Part shown: in pieces, positions 9,204 through 17,398 of the stretch
Layout: each line of letters begins with the position of its first letter
Position numbering within the stretch: position 1 is the first letter of the stretch
Origin: Dyadobacter psychrotolerans
GTDB taxonomy: Bacteria; Bacteroidota; Bacteroidia; Cytophagales; Spirosomataceae
Assembly: GCF_004349265.1 (NCBI RefSeq)
Contig: NZ_SMFL01000001.1
Location: 372,001 to 436,000, forward strand
DNA length: 64,000 nt
Direction: 5' to 3'
Notes under the pieces: model-generated
The model's database searches: none
What the model was told of the DNA's origin: nothing
What the model saw: only the letters and a program-made list of their open reading frames with translations
Translations under genes and position numbers: made by a program

Positions 9204-10850
9204 ATGAAAAAATTAACTCTGTACCCAATCCTTGTAACGCTGCTTTTTTTGAGTGCATGCCGGGATGAACTGGATAAAAATCCGTTGAGCAGTTATGTCA
9301 ATGAAAACTTCTGGACTTCCGAGTCTAATACGCTGCTGGCCCTGACGGGTGTATACCGCGGTGGAATTCAAATGACGGCAGCCCCAACAACCAATGCGGA
9401 ATTTTCTCCAACGGACTGGTGGTCATATCACGGACTGATTATGATGGATGTTGCAACCGACAATGCCTATGACCGGCGCGGGGAATCGGCGGCCTTCAAC
9501 GTATTGACCAACGGAAATCTAACGGCTGTAAATGCCAACGTGAATAGCTATTGGACAGTAAGCTATGCACGTATTGCCCGCTGTAATTATTTCCTGGAAA
9601 ATGTTTCAAAAGCTCCCCTGGACGCTGATAAACTCAAGAGGTTCATTGCAGAAACCCGTTTTTTACGCGCGACCCAGTACTTTTATCTTTCCCAATTCTT
9701 CGGATCTGTACCATTAGTAAAAACCACACTGAGTCTGCAGCAGGCCAATACGGTTTTCAAGGCGCCAAAAGCAGAGATATTATCGTACGCGTTAGCTGAA
9801 CTTACTGCCGCAGCCGCTGATCTGCCTGCTTTTGCCAGCATCACCTCCGCGGAACGTGGACGGGCTTCCAAACAGGCAGCACTGGCATTTCTTGGAAGAG
9901 CACAGCTTGGAGGCGGTTTATATAAAGAAGCGGCAGCAACTTACAAAACAATCATCGATCTTGCTCAAAATACCATTGAAGCCGATTATTCAGGTCTTTT
10001 TAACGGGACCAATGAATCGAGTAAAGAGATCATTTTTGCGACTCAATATCTGAAAGACCAGGCTCCAAACGCAATGAGCCAGCACTTCTTCCCTGCAATA
10101 AACGGAGGATGGCATCTTTTTAATCCACTGGGAAGCCTGGTTGATTCCTACGAGTTCACGGACGGAACGCCATTTTCCTACACCGACCCGAGATACAAAC
10201 CTAACGATGTGGGAGCGAATCGGGATCCCCGTCTTAAACTTTCTGTTTTGTACAATTTACAAACATTTCAAAATCAAAAGTACATTACCCATCCTGATTC
10301 AGCGAAATCAGTCGACCAGCTTACCACTTCAAAACAGGCGACGAGAACTGGTTTTGGCATCAGAAAATATGGCTGGGAAGGACTAAGCGGCGACCTTCAG
10401 AATTCAGGAGTAGACCTGCCCATTATTCGTTATGCCGAAGTGCTGTTAAGTTATCTGGAAGCGAAACTGGAAGCCGGTGACGCCATTAACCAGGCACTTT
10501 TGGATCAGACTATTAACGCTGTTCGCGGAAGGGCAACGGTTAATATTGCAAAGGTTACTGAAACCGATCCCTCAAAATTGAAAGTAATCCTGCGCAGAGA
10601 AAGACGAAACGAATTTGCATTTGAAGGATTAAGGTTGTGGGATCTTTTGCGCTGGAAAATTGCAGGAGAAGTTCTAAAAGGTGATTTTTACGGAGCAGCT
10701 TTTCCGGGTGCAGTAAATCTCCGTAAAAAAGGAACGGCGGTAGATCCATACGGAAGATGGTATGTAACGACCAAAAATTTCAGGACAGGAACTGACGAGT
10801 TATGGCCGGTACCGCAAAACGAAGTAAGCATTAATCCTAACCTTAAATAA
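9204..10850 (+). CDS. SusD/RagB-family substrate-binding lipoprotein
   Basis: The 548-residue product has a lipoprotein signal ending in the lipobox LSAC (cysteine at residue 19), so it is anchored to the membrane and probably displayed on the surface. The SusD fold is supported by the N-terminal LLALTGVYRGG-type helix, the LRATQYFYLSQFFG motif, and the C-terminal RRERRNEFAFEGLRLWDLLRW segment typical of the family. It follows its SusC partner by 11 bases and is followed by a sulfatase after 5 bases, so the three form one operon. It likely captures the glycan and hands it to the SusC barrel. Ligand specificity cannot be read from the sequence. Confidence 0.95.
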   Translation: MKKLTLYPILVTLLFLSACRDELDKNPLSSYVNENFWTSESNTLLALTGVYRGGIQMTAAPTTNAEFSPTDWWSYHGLIMMDVATDNAYDRRGESAAFNVLTNGNLTAVNANVNSYWTVSYARIARCNYFLENVSKAPLDADKLKRFIAETRFLRATQYFYLSQFFGSVPLVKTTLSLQQANTVFKAPKAEILSYALAELTAAAADLPAFASITSAERGRASKQAALAFLGRAQLGGGLYKEAAATYKTIIDLAQNTIEADYSGLFNGTNESSKEIIFATQYLKDQAPNAMSQHFFPAINGGWHLFNPLGSLVDSYEFTDGTPFSYTDPRYKPNDVGANRDPRLKLSVLYNLQTFQNQKYITHPDSAKSVDQLTTSKQATRTGFGIRKYGWEGLSGDLQNSGVDLPIIRYAEVLLSYLEAKLEAGDAINQALLDQTINAVRGRATVNIAKVTETDPSKLKVILRRERRNEFAFEGLRLWDLLRWKIAGEVLKGDFYGAAFPGAVNLRKKGTAVDPYGRWYVTTKNFRTGTDELWPVPQNEVSINPNLK

Positions 10851-10855
10851 TTTTA

Positions 10856-12394
10856 ATGAAAAAATTAGTAAAAGCAGCCTTGCTCTGTCTGTGCGTAACC
10901 TCAGTACAGGTTTCAGCACAAACCGCAAAAAAGCCACGTCCGAATGTAATTTATATTTATGCCGATGACCTCGGTTACGGCGATCTGAGCTCTTATGGCG
11001 CAACCAAAATCAGTACGCCGAACGTTGACAGGCTGGCAAAAGAAGGATTGAAGTTCACCAATGCCCACAGTACTTCCGGAACCTGTACACCTTCCCGTTA
11101 TGCTTTAATGACGGGCCAGTATCCATGGAGAAAAAAGGGCACGGGCATTTTACCGGGAGATGCAGCGCTGATTATTCCGCTGGAGCATAAAACACTACCG
11201 TCTGTTTTTCAGAAAGCGGGCTATAAAACCGGTGCTGTCGGAAAATGGCATCTGGGTTTGGGAGAAGCTGACCAGAAAATCAACTGGAATGCACCCATTA
11301 AAAAAGGTGTAAACTCCGTCGGATTTGATTATTCATTTGTATTTCCCGCAACTTCTGACCGCGTTCCTACCATTTTTATTGAAAACGATAATGTTGTTGG
11401 AAGAGAAGAGAATGATCCGATCGAGGTAGATTACAAGCAGCCTGTCGGCAATGAACCAACGGGTAAAGATCATCCGGAACTGCTTAAACTGCAATCGTCA
11501 CCAAACCATGGTCATAACAACACAATTGTAAACGGTATTGGGAGGATCGGATACATGTCGGGAGGAAAAAAAGCACGCTGGACGGACGAAGAAGTAGCAC
11601 ACGTCTTTGTCGACAGGGCTGAATCTTTTATCGAACAGCATCAAAAGGAGCCTTTCTTTTTGTACTTCTCATTAAATGATATTCACGTACCAAGAATGCC
11701 CAGTACAATGTTTAAAGGAAAAAGCGGATTGGGTTTACGTGGTGACGCCATTTTACAGCTCGACTGGACAGTAGGAAGAATCCTGAAAAAACTGGAAGCA
11801 CTGGGTATTGAAAAAAACACGCTGATCATTTTCACAAGCGATAACGGCCCGGTACTTGATGACGGTTATGCAGACGGCGCTGTAACTCAGCTTAACGGGC
11901 ACAACCAGCTTGGACCTTTGCGCGGCGGGAAGTACAGTGCTTTTGAAGGCGGAACCAGAGTGCCTTTTCTGGTTCGCTGGCCGGGAACAGTGAAGGCTGG
12001 CGCCGTATCGGACGCACTTGTTTGCCAGATAGATCTGATCGCTTCTTTTGCCAATTTGTTTGGACAAACCCTGGCAAAGGAAGATGCGCCGGATAGCCAG
12101 AATCTGTTTGAAACTTTTACCGGAAAGAACTTGAAAGGAAGACAGATACTCGTTCAGCAGGGCGCCGCTTTTTCATTGGTTAAAGAAAACTGGAAGTATA
12201 TCGAACCTGCGAAAGGACCCAAGGTTGAAAAACTAACCAATGTTGAATCCGGAACAAATGATGACCCGCAGCTCTACGATCTCAGAAAAGATATTGGTGA
12301 GAAAACAGATTTAGCTTCACAACACCCAGAAATCGTGAAGGAACTGGCAGCCATCCTGCAAAAGATCCGGGATGAAGGCCGAAGCAGACAATAA
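10856..12394 (+). CDS. Secreted sulfatase (Cys-type, sulfatase S1 family)
   Basis: The enzyme hydrolyses sulfate esters. The core signature C-T-P-S-R (C77 to R81) is the site where the cysteine is converted to formylglycine; such Cys-type enzymes need an anSME or FGE maturase, neither of which is in the window. Metal-binding aspartates D37/D38 (in YADDLGYGD) and the later SDNGP segment complete the active site. A Sec signal peptide (about residues 1-21, cleavage after VSA) sends it to the periplasm or beyond. Length (512) is normal for an arylsulfatase. The start is 5 bases past the SusD stop, so it belongs to the SusC/D operon, suggesting that the imported glycan is sulfated. The S1 subfamily is not assigned. 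Confidence 0.94.
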   Translation: MKKLVKAALLCLCVTSVQVSAQTAKKPRPNVIYIYADDLGYGDLSSYGATKISTPNVDRLAKEGLKFTNAHSTSGTCTPSRYALMTGQYPWRKKGTGILPGDAALIIPLEHKTLPSVFQKAGYKTGAVGKWHLGLGEADQKINWNAPIKKGVNSVGFDYSFVFPATSDRVPTIFIENDNVVGREENDPIEVDYKQPVGNEPTGKDHPELLKLQSSPNHGHNNTIVNGIGRIGYMSGGKKARWTDEEVAHVFVDRAESFIEQHQKEPFFLYFSLNDIHVPRMPSTMFKGKSGLGLRGDAILQLDWTVGRILKKLEALGIEKNTLIIFTSDNGPVLDDGYADGAVTQLNGHNQLGPLRGGKYSAFEGGTRVPFLVRWPGTVKAGAVSDALVCQIDLIASFANLFGQTLAKEDAPDSQNLFETFTGKNLKGRQILVQQGAAFSLVKENWKYIEPAKGPKVEKLTNVESGTNDDPQLYDLRKDIGEKTDLASQHPEIVKELAAILQKIRDEGRSRQ

Positions 12395-12414
12395 ATTTTA
12401 AACGATATTATGAT

Positions 12415-12456
12415 AAAATGTCCCTGCCCGATCCGTTGTTCAGGGACGTTTTATTT
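12415..12456. terminator. Bidirectional terminator between sulfatase and propeller-protein genes
   Basis: The inverted repeat TGTCCCTG / CAGGGACG with a 14-base loop is flanked by an A-run on the left and a T-run on the right, so it can stop transcription from both convergent operons. It overlaps the stop codon of the minus-strand gene. Confidence 0.85.
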
Positions 12457-13518
12457 TAAGATTTTCAAAGGTAAATCCATCCAGGCCAGTCCAATGTTTC
12501 TGCTCATGTGGCCGATACTATTCCCCTCGGCTGCATCATACAACAAAGCGAGCTTGTTCCCAACCTGAATGACAGAAGGCATTCCTATTGCACCTTTTGA
12601 CCAGGAACAATTGGTTTTATCAAGGACAATGGCCTTATTTTCAGAATTCCATTTATTGATATCCTTCGACCAATATACCCAGATTGCATCTGTATATTCT
12701 TCCTTTCTTTCGTTGATACCAATGTGATTGGTAAACAAATACCAGGTCTTCGTTTGTTTATCAAAAAAAACGGATGAGTTTTCTATTTGCTCGGTCAAAG
12801 GAAATAACGGAGTTGGTTCTATTTCCCAGGACTGGTTAAGGTCATGGGTCCGGGCAAGACCAAGGGTCCTTTTTGTTCCGGTAGAATCCTGCATGGCACC
12901 GCTAAAAAACTGCAGATATTGTTTGCCATTTTTTACTATAAATCCCGGGCTGGATGTAACAGTGTAATAACTGTTTTCTTTTGGCGGCAAAGGCGTTACA
13001 TCGTATTGTTTAATCCACGGTCCGCCAAGCGAATTTGAGCGGGCTTTCATCGTCAGATACGGGAATGCGGGAATTCTGTAAGGCGGAGGTGTTGTGTTGG
13101 GAGTGCCTATGTAGAACATGTGCCAGATATCCTTTTCTTTGATAACCCAGGGAGAAGACGCACTTTTTGAATCGTTTTTACCCGGCTCTCCGAGTGTGAG
13201 TATTGCTCCTTTCTTTTCCCAATTTCGTAAATCACTGCTTTTGGCCAGGCAGGAAATCCAGCCGTCCTTACCGGCTCCGTCATAAAAGAGATAATATTTA
13301 TCTCCGTCCTTATTTACAACTGCTTCCCGTGCACCGTAAGTATCGCAGCTATCGGGACCTCCGTTATAACGCATCACGATCCCCTCATCCTGACAATTAA
13401 CCCGCAACAAAGCAGATGGTCGCCCGTCACTGTATGTTACCTTCTGAGCCGATGTTTTGAAACCGGTTATAATCAAAACAAAAAACAGAAAAAGCCTTGC
13501 GGAAAGCCTGCATAACAT
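12451..13518 (-). CDS. Secreted glycoside-hydrolase-like five-bladed beta-propeller protein
   Basis: A 355-residue product with a Sec signal (about 1-24, cleavage near SAQ). Repeated motifs of the type 'xxYYLFYDGAG', 'IWHMFYIGT', 'KQYLQFFSGA', 'TWYLFTNHIG' and 'LALLYDAAEG' spaced through the chain are the blade strands of the five-bladed propeller shared by GH32, GH43, GH117 and GH130 enzymes. I cannot place it in one GH family or name the catalytic acids with confidence. It lies 61 bases downstream of the GH2 gene on the same strand, so both are probably one transcript, convergent with the sulfatase operon. The expected role is cleavage of a side chain or oligosaccharide in the periplasm. 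Confidence 0.72.
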   Translation of the reverse strand: MLCRLSARLFLFFVLIITGFKTSAQKVTYSDGRPSALLRVNCQDEGIVMRYNGGPDSCDTYGAREAVVNKDGDKYYLFYDGAGKDGWISCLAKSSDLRNWEKKGAILTLGEPGKNDSKSASSPWVIKEKDIWHMFYIGTPNTTPPPYRIPAFPYLTMKARSNSLGGPWIKQYDVTPLPPKENSYYTVTSSPGFIVKNGKQYLQFFSGAMQDSTGTKRTLGLARTHDLNQSWEIEPTPLFPLTEQIENSSVFFDKQTKTWYLFTNHIGINERKEEYTDAIWVYWSKDINKWNSENKAIVLDKTNCSWSKGAIGMPSVIQVGNKLALLYDAAEGNSIGHMSRNIGLAWMDLPLKILK

Positions 13519-13579
13519 AAGATTAAAATTTATCTCTTTCGTTTTAATACTAACACAGTAAGATAAATCCTAATCCCTT

Positions 13580-15427
13580 TTACTCTTCCAGCGTGGAAGC
13601 CAGCAATCCTACAGGAACATTCAGCACCCCTGTTTCAAAGTCAATCAGCCCGTTTTTTTCTTCTTCAATATTAGTTGCCTGGGTATACACATCTCCGGCA
13701 ATGGATCTTGCCCTCAGCTCCTTTTTAAAAAGCCTGATTTGCTCAGTGCGGGATTCGTCATCCTGCGGTCCGCCATAATTTTCAAAGCCAAAACCGCCCC
13801 ATTCACTCACGACAAGAGGCACTTGTTTCCTATAAAAAAACGGATCTCCCACTACCAGCGGCAAGGCAGCCACAGTTTCCAGTTTGCCTGCTGTTAGTTC
13901 GTCCAGCAGGTTTTTCCAATGATTCAGATCAGGAGTGTACAAGTGCGCCGTCAGCAGATCAGACTTCAGTCTCCCTTCAAATGAAATGTGCTGCCATCCG
14001 TCGTTATCTACGACCAAAAATTGCGGATAGGCAATTTGCATGTAGTGGTACATATTGATGATATATCCCCTCGTTTCCGGATTGGAAGCAATGTCCTGAG
14101 CGCCCCAGTCTTCGTTGTAAAGGCTCCATATAACTACCGACGGATGTGTACCGATCAGGGCCAGCATGCGCATCAGTTCCGCTTGATGATTTTCACGACT
14201 TTTGGTACTGGATCTGTGTGGACTGGGTACCTCAACCCAAAGCAAAAGTCCAATTCTATCGGCAAGCTTGTAGATACGCGGATCAACCCCGGCAATGTGG
14301 ATACGCACCAGATTACACCCAAGTTCTTTCATTGCATAAAGATGCTTTTGGATCTGCTGATATGATGCATTACCAGGCTGGTAAAGAATCCCATCCATGT
14401 AAATCGGCTGGTTGTTAAGGTACAGCCGGCTGCCTCTTGCTTCAAATTTTCGAAGACCAAACTTTGTCTCAATTTCTGAAATGAAGCCTTTTTCATCAAT
14501 CAGTTGTGCTACCAAACGATATAGTTTCGGATTTTCCGGCGACCAGAGCTGCGCATCCGGAATATCCAGGACCAGACGCTGGGATTTCTGTCCGGCCTCC
14601 AGAATAATCGGATATTCATCCTCGGAAATCGCAGAGGGAATATCAGCATTTTTATCTACATCATAAACCCTGAGTTTGATTTTATAAGAACCGGGATCAT
14701 GAATTCTGGTCGTGAGATTAAAACGCACCAGACTATCTTCGATAATGCTGACAACGCCTACCCGCGTGCGCAGGCGGTTTCTCTCAACCGTTTCAAGCCA
14801 GACACTTCTTACAGCACCGGTAAAAGTCTGATACCAGATTCCTCCCCTTTTATAAACATGCGATTCCTGTTTTCCCCTGGTAATATCCGCATCCATTGAG
14901 CTTGCTACGCGCACGGTTAGTTTGTTCACAGGTCGTAAGACTTCACTTTCGAGTTCATAAGAAAACGAAGTATATTCTCCTACATGCACCAGCTCTCCCT
15001 CAATCGTTGAAAGTGGAAAACCGTTTAACCAAACCTGGGTTTCATATCCGCATGCCCCGAACGTGAGTTGAAGAAGCGAGTTATCCGGCTCTTCCTCATT
15101 GATATGTTTGGGCAGATCGAACTCTCTTTCATACCAAACCACAATTTTATCTTTCCAGGAAGTTACATCCTGTTTCAGTTCAGCCAAATGCGTTTCAACA
15201 CTTCCCGGCCAGTGCGCTTTTTGCTCAAACTGATGACTGACAAACCAGCTATCCCGCATTCCCCGGTCATCGGCATCAACGGCAAACCGCCAGATACCAT
15301 CAAGTAAGATATGTTCATTTGGACGAAGCACTGCGCGGGGTAAATTATCAGGATAGATTTCCGGATCAAAAGTTTCTTCTTTGCTTTTAGAAGAACCATA
15401 ATTGGTGTGGACAGACTGTTTGCTCAT
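13580..15427 (-). CDS. Glycoside hydrolase family 2 enzyme (beta-glucuronidase/galactosidase type)
   Basis: The 615-residue protein has the GH2 order: N-terminal sugar-binding jelly roll (about 30-215), immunoglobulin-like middle domain (about 220-325) and a TIM barrel (about 330-600). The acid/base glutamate is in SLYNED (E439) and the nucleophile glutamate in VSEWGGFG (E542). These enzymes remove terminal beta-linked galactose, glucuronate or mannose by a retaining mechanism. There is no signal peptide: the N-terminus is hydrophilic, so it is predicted cytoplasmic, unlike the propeller protein encoded next to it. The exact sugar specificity is not visible. It is the first gene of a two-gene minus-strand unit convergent with the sulfatase operon and probably works on the same glycan. 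Confidence 0.88.
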   Translation of the reverse strand: MSKQSVHTNYGSSKSKEETFDPEIYPDNLPRAVLRPNEHILLDGIWRFAVDADDRGMRDSWFVSHQFEQKAHWPGSVETHLAELKQDVTSWKDKIVVWYEREFDLPKHINEEEPDNSLLQLTFGACGYETQVWLNGFPLSTIEGELVHVGEYTSFSYELESEVLRPVNKLTVRVASSMDADITRGKQESHVYKRGGIWYQTFTGAVRSVWLETVERNRLRTRVGVVSIIEDSLVRFNLTTRIHDPGSYKIKLRVYDVDKNADIPSAISEDEYPIILEAGQKSQRLVLDIPDAQLWSPENPKLYRLVAQLIDEKGFISEIETKFGLRKFEARGSRLYLNNQPIYMDGILYQPGNASYQQIQKHLYAMKELGCNLVRIHIAGVDPRIYKLADRIGLLLWVEVPSPHRSSTKSRENHQAELMRMLALIGTHPSVVIWSLYNEDWGAQDIASNPETRGYIINMYHYMQIAYPQFLVVDNDGWQHISFEGRLKSDLLTAHLYTPDLNHWKNLLDELTAGKLETVAALPLVVGDPFFYRKQVPLVVSEWGGFGFENYGGPQDDESRTEQIRLFKKELRARSIAGDVYTQATNIEEEKNGLIDFETGVLNVPVGLLASTLEE

Positions 15428-15649
15428 TTTTACCGGTTTTGATGTCTGTCATTTTATTTCGATAACAGATATATTAATTCAAATACTACGGACCCTTTTC
15501 TAATACTGTGCCATCCTGCCGGCACTTCCCCAAATAGAGATTCGATATAAATATGTTTTTCAGGATTTCAGTAAAACCACCACTGAAAAGTTGAATGGTA
15601 TAGTTTTAGTGCTGCCCTGATCATAAGTTTCATTTGAATAAAAACAAGC

Positions 15650-15961
15650 ATGGGAAAAGTAACTGATTATCAGGACTGGTTATCCAGAGTAAACCTTGAA
15701 GAACATGAAGATGTGTACAATCTTTATAACTCCGTTAGCAATTATGAAGGCTCAGGCACATTTTATACATCCAAGGAAGTAACCAATACGGGCAATGAAT
15801 ATCTAATAAAAGCTGAAGGAAATGAAGATACCCTGCATCTGGAATCGGACGAAGAGAAATTCCATTTCCTGAAATTTGTGGCTGATAATTATACTGATGC
15901 CGAGGAGGGAGATATTGACAATTGGTATAAACTTAAGAAGGAAATCGGAAGGGTAGATTAA
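15650..15961 (+). CDS. Small acidic protein of unknown function
   Basis: A 103-residue product, strongly acidic and rich in aromatic residues (YQDW, YNLYNSV, NWYKLKKE), without a signal peptide, membrane segment or cysteine. I do not recognise a family. The coding frame is credible: it stands alone, begins with ATG in a spaced position and is closed by a strong terminator 35 bases after the stop. It sits between the GH2 gene (divergent) and the Hsp20 gene (convergent), and neither neighbour suggests a role. Confidence 0.7.
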   Translation: MGKVTDYQDWLSRVNLEEHEDVYNLYNSVSNYEGSGTFYTSKEVTNTGNEYLIKAEGNEDTLHLESDEEKFHFLKFVADNYTDAEEGDIDNWYKLKKEIGRVD

Positions 15962-15996
15962 ACCTATTGTTGTACTTAAATCTGACAAAGAATTAT

Positions 15997-16035
15997 AAAA
16001 AGCCCGTCACCGAAAATTTTCGATGACGGGCTTTT
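15997..16035. terminator. Bidirectional terminator
   Basis: AAAAGCCCGTCA and TGACGGGCTTTT form a long GC-rich stem around CCGAAAATTTTCGA, itself partly self-complementary. It separates the acidic-protein gene from the convergent Hsp20 gene. Confidence 0.9.
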
Positions 16036-16047
16036 GCAAGTATCAGG

Positions 16048-16518
16048 TTAATTGACCCCTATTTCCTGTGCCGGCTTATTGGTTTCAGGATTTTTAGGCA
16101 AGGTAACAGACAAAACTCCGTCGGTATAGGACGCACTGATGCTGTCCGTCAAAACTTTTCCGTTCAGCTGAAAAGACCGTTCGAAAGAGCCCGGCTGATA
16201 TTCCCTGTGCGTATAACGGGCTGAATCGGTATTGCTGTTTTCAGGCAGATTATAGGCAATGGAGAGTACATCTTCGCTAACCGAAATCTTAAAGTTGCTT
16301 TTAACAAGTCCGGCTGCATAAAGTGAAATAACAAAAGCCGAATCGCTTTCTTCGATATTAGCCGCTTTCCTGTTTCCGAATTGTCCCGGAAATTTCCCCC
16401 AGTTTTCTTTGCCGCCAAACTGGCCTGCAAACATTTTACCAAACGGTCCGCATCCGCGACCCCTGCGACTAAATCCCTGCTGATTTTGAGTATTTCCTGC
16501 TGTTTGTTGGTTATTCAT
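16048..16518 (-). CDS. Small heat-shock protein, Hsp20/alpha-crystallin family
   Basis: An ATP-independent holdase chaperone of 156 residues. The alpha-crystallin domain spans about residues 52-145: it begins with the strand region AANIEESDSAFVISLYAAGL, includes the NFKISVSEDVLSI strands and ends with the conserved A-x-x-x-n-GVLxVxLPK segment (YTDGVLSVTLPKN). The first ~50 residues are unusual, rich in glycine, arginine and phenylalanine (for example RRGRGCGPFGKMF), which may drive assembly or client binding. The gene for a small membrane protein lies 53 bases upstream on the same strand, so they are probably co-transcribed. No signal peptide, so it is cytoplasmic. Confidence 0.88.
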   Translation of the reverse strand: MNNQQTAGNTQNQQGFSRRGRGCGPFGKMFAGQFGGKENWGKFPGQFGNRKAANIEESDSAFVISLYAAGLVKSNFKISVSEDVLSIAYNLPENSNTDSARYTHREYQPGSFERSFQLNGKVLTDSISASYTDGVLSVTLPKNPETNKPAQEIGVN

Positions 16519-16571
16519 GACTTTGTTTGTTTAATGTTAAAATTGTTTGATTCAGTGACTCAAAATCACCG

Positions 16572-16868
16572 TTAGTTAATAGGTACAATGGTTTGATGCT
16601 GCACCGGATTCACGTTGACCGACACCCGTTCCGACCAATGACCGCTGTTTGACATCGGGTTGATTCCCCTGTGCTGATACTCCCCATACATACCTCCGGC
16701 AAGTTCATTGCGTCTGCCGAAGAATCCTTTGAACATGGCCACCACGCCACCGATAAGGAGTATTCCCAGCATAAGTTTAAAAATTGTAACCAGGATCAGT
16801 GATGCCAGACCGACCAATACCGTTGCGCCAATCAGGCGGGGGAATATAAAACGAAAGTTATTTTTCAT
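16572..16868 (-). CDS. Small membrane protein of unknown function
   Basis: A 98-residue protein with one long or two short hydrophobic segments (about residues 10-46: LIGATVLVGLASLILVTIF and the LMLGILLIGGVVAMFKGF stretch) and a polar glycine- and asparagine-rich tail. I do not recognise a family. It starts the unit that continues into the Hsp20 gene, and both proteins have Gly/Arg/Asn-rich tracts (FFGRRNEL here, RRGRGCGPFG there). A role in envelope stress is only an inference from that pairing. Confidence 0.68.
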   Translation of the reverse strand: MKNNFRFIFPRLIGATVLVGLASLILVTIFKLMLGILLIGGVVAMFKGFFGRRNELAGGMYGEYQHRGINPMSNSGHWSERVSVNVNPVQHQTIVPIN

Positions 16869-17398
16869 GTTTTTGTTCTTTAATGGTTGTTTTAAAAGAT
16901 GACGTTTGACTTAAATTTTTACCTTAACCGTTTTAATTTATTCGTTTTTAAGGCAGACGGACTACTTCGTTTTTTACTTTAAAATAATTTCACTTTCCTT
17001 AAACTATTTTATAAAACACTGATAAACAGATACAAAAATAAAATACAGGATCAGGTTCGCTTACTTGGCAGTATTTCCGTTGAATATAGAACCGGAAAAG
17101 CATTTGCAATTTCGAACCATGTAAAGCACCTGAGTAATGCCAGTTTCCACTAAATATTTACCAGTCCGACATCAAAAAAGCTATCGGACGGGTGCTTTCG
17201 GTCGGAGGGCTCGTTCGCCATCCGACCGAAAAAAAAAGCAAAAAAATCTGATCAGTAAGGGTTCAGTATTAACCGGTGTTGTTTTTGGCCAGTCAGAAAC
17301 AAGAACAGAGATTGATAAGATGAAATACGGGCTGGAGCCGCGACGCAGCTGAAGACAACGAACAATCAAAAACTGATTGAGGAGAATTGATAAAGGCT
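16869..17398. other. 530-base gap with stem-loop repeats
   Basis: No convincing gene. The left part (16869-17050) is AT-rich and should hold the promoter of the small membrane protein/Hsp20 unit. The right part contains the stem-loop pair listed separately at 17164-17231, then GC-richer sequence that is open in more than one frame on both strands but lacks coding character (proline/arginine-rich translations without hydrophobic core). Confidence 0.6.
17164..17231. repeat. Two adjacent stem-loops built on GTCGGA/TCCGAC (REP-like)
   Basis: Stem one is GTCCGA (17164-17169) with TCGGAC (17184-17189). Stem two is TTTCGGTCGGA (17196-17206) with the exact complement TCCGACCGAAA (17221-17231). The shared core makes alternative pairings possible. 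Poly-A rather than poly-T follows on the plus strand, so it is not a standard terminator. It resembles a dispersed palindromic (REP-type) element, but a single copy cannot prove that. Confidence 0.5.
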
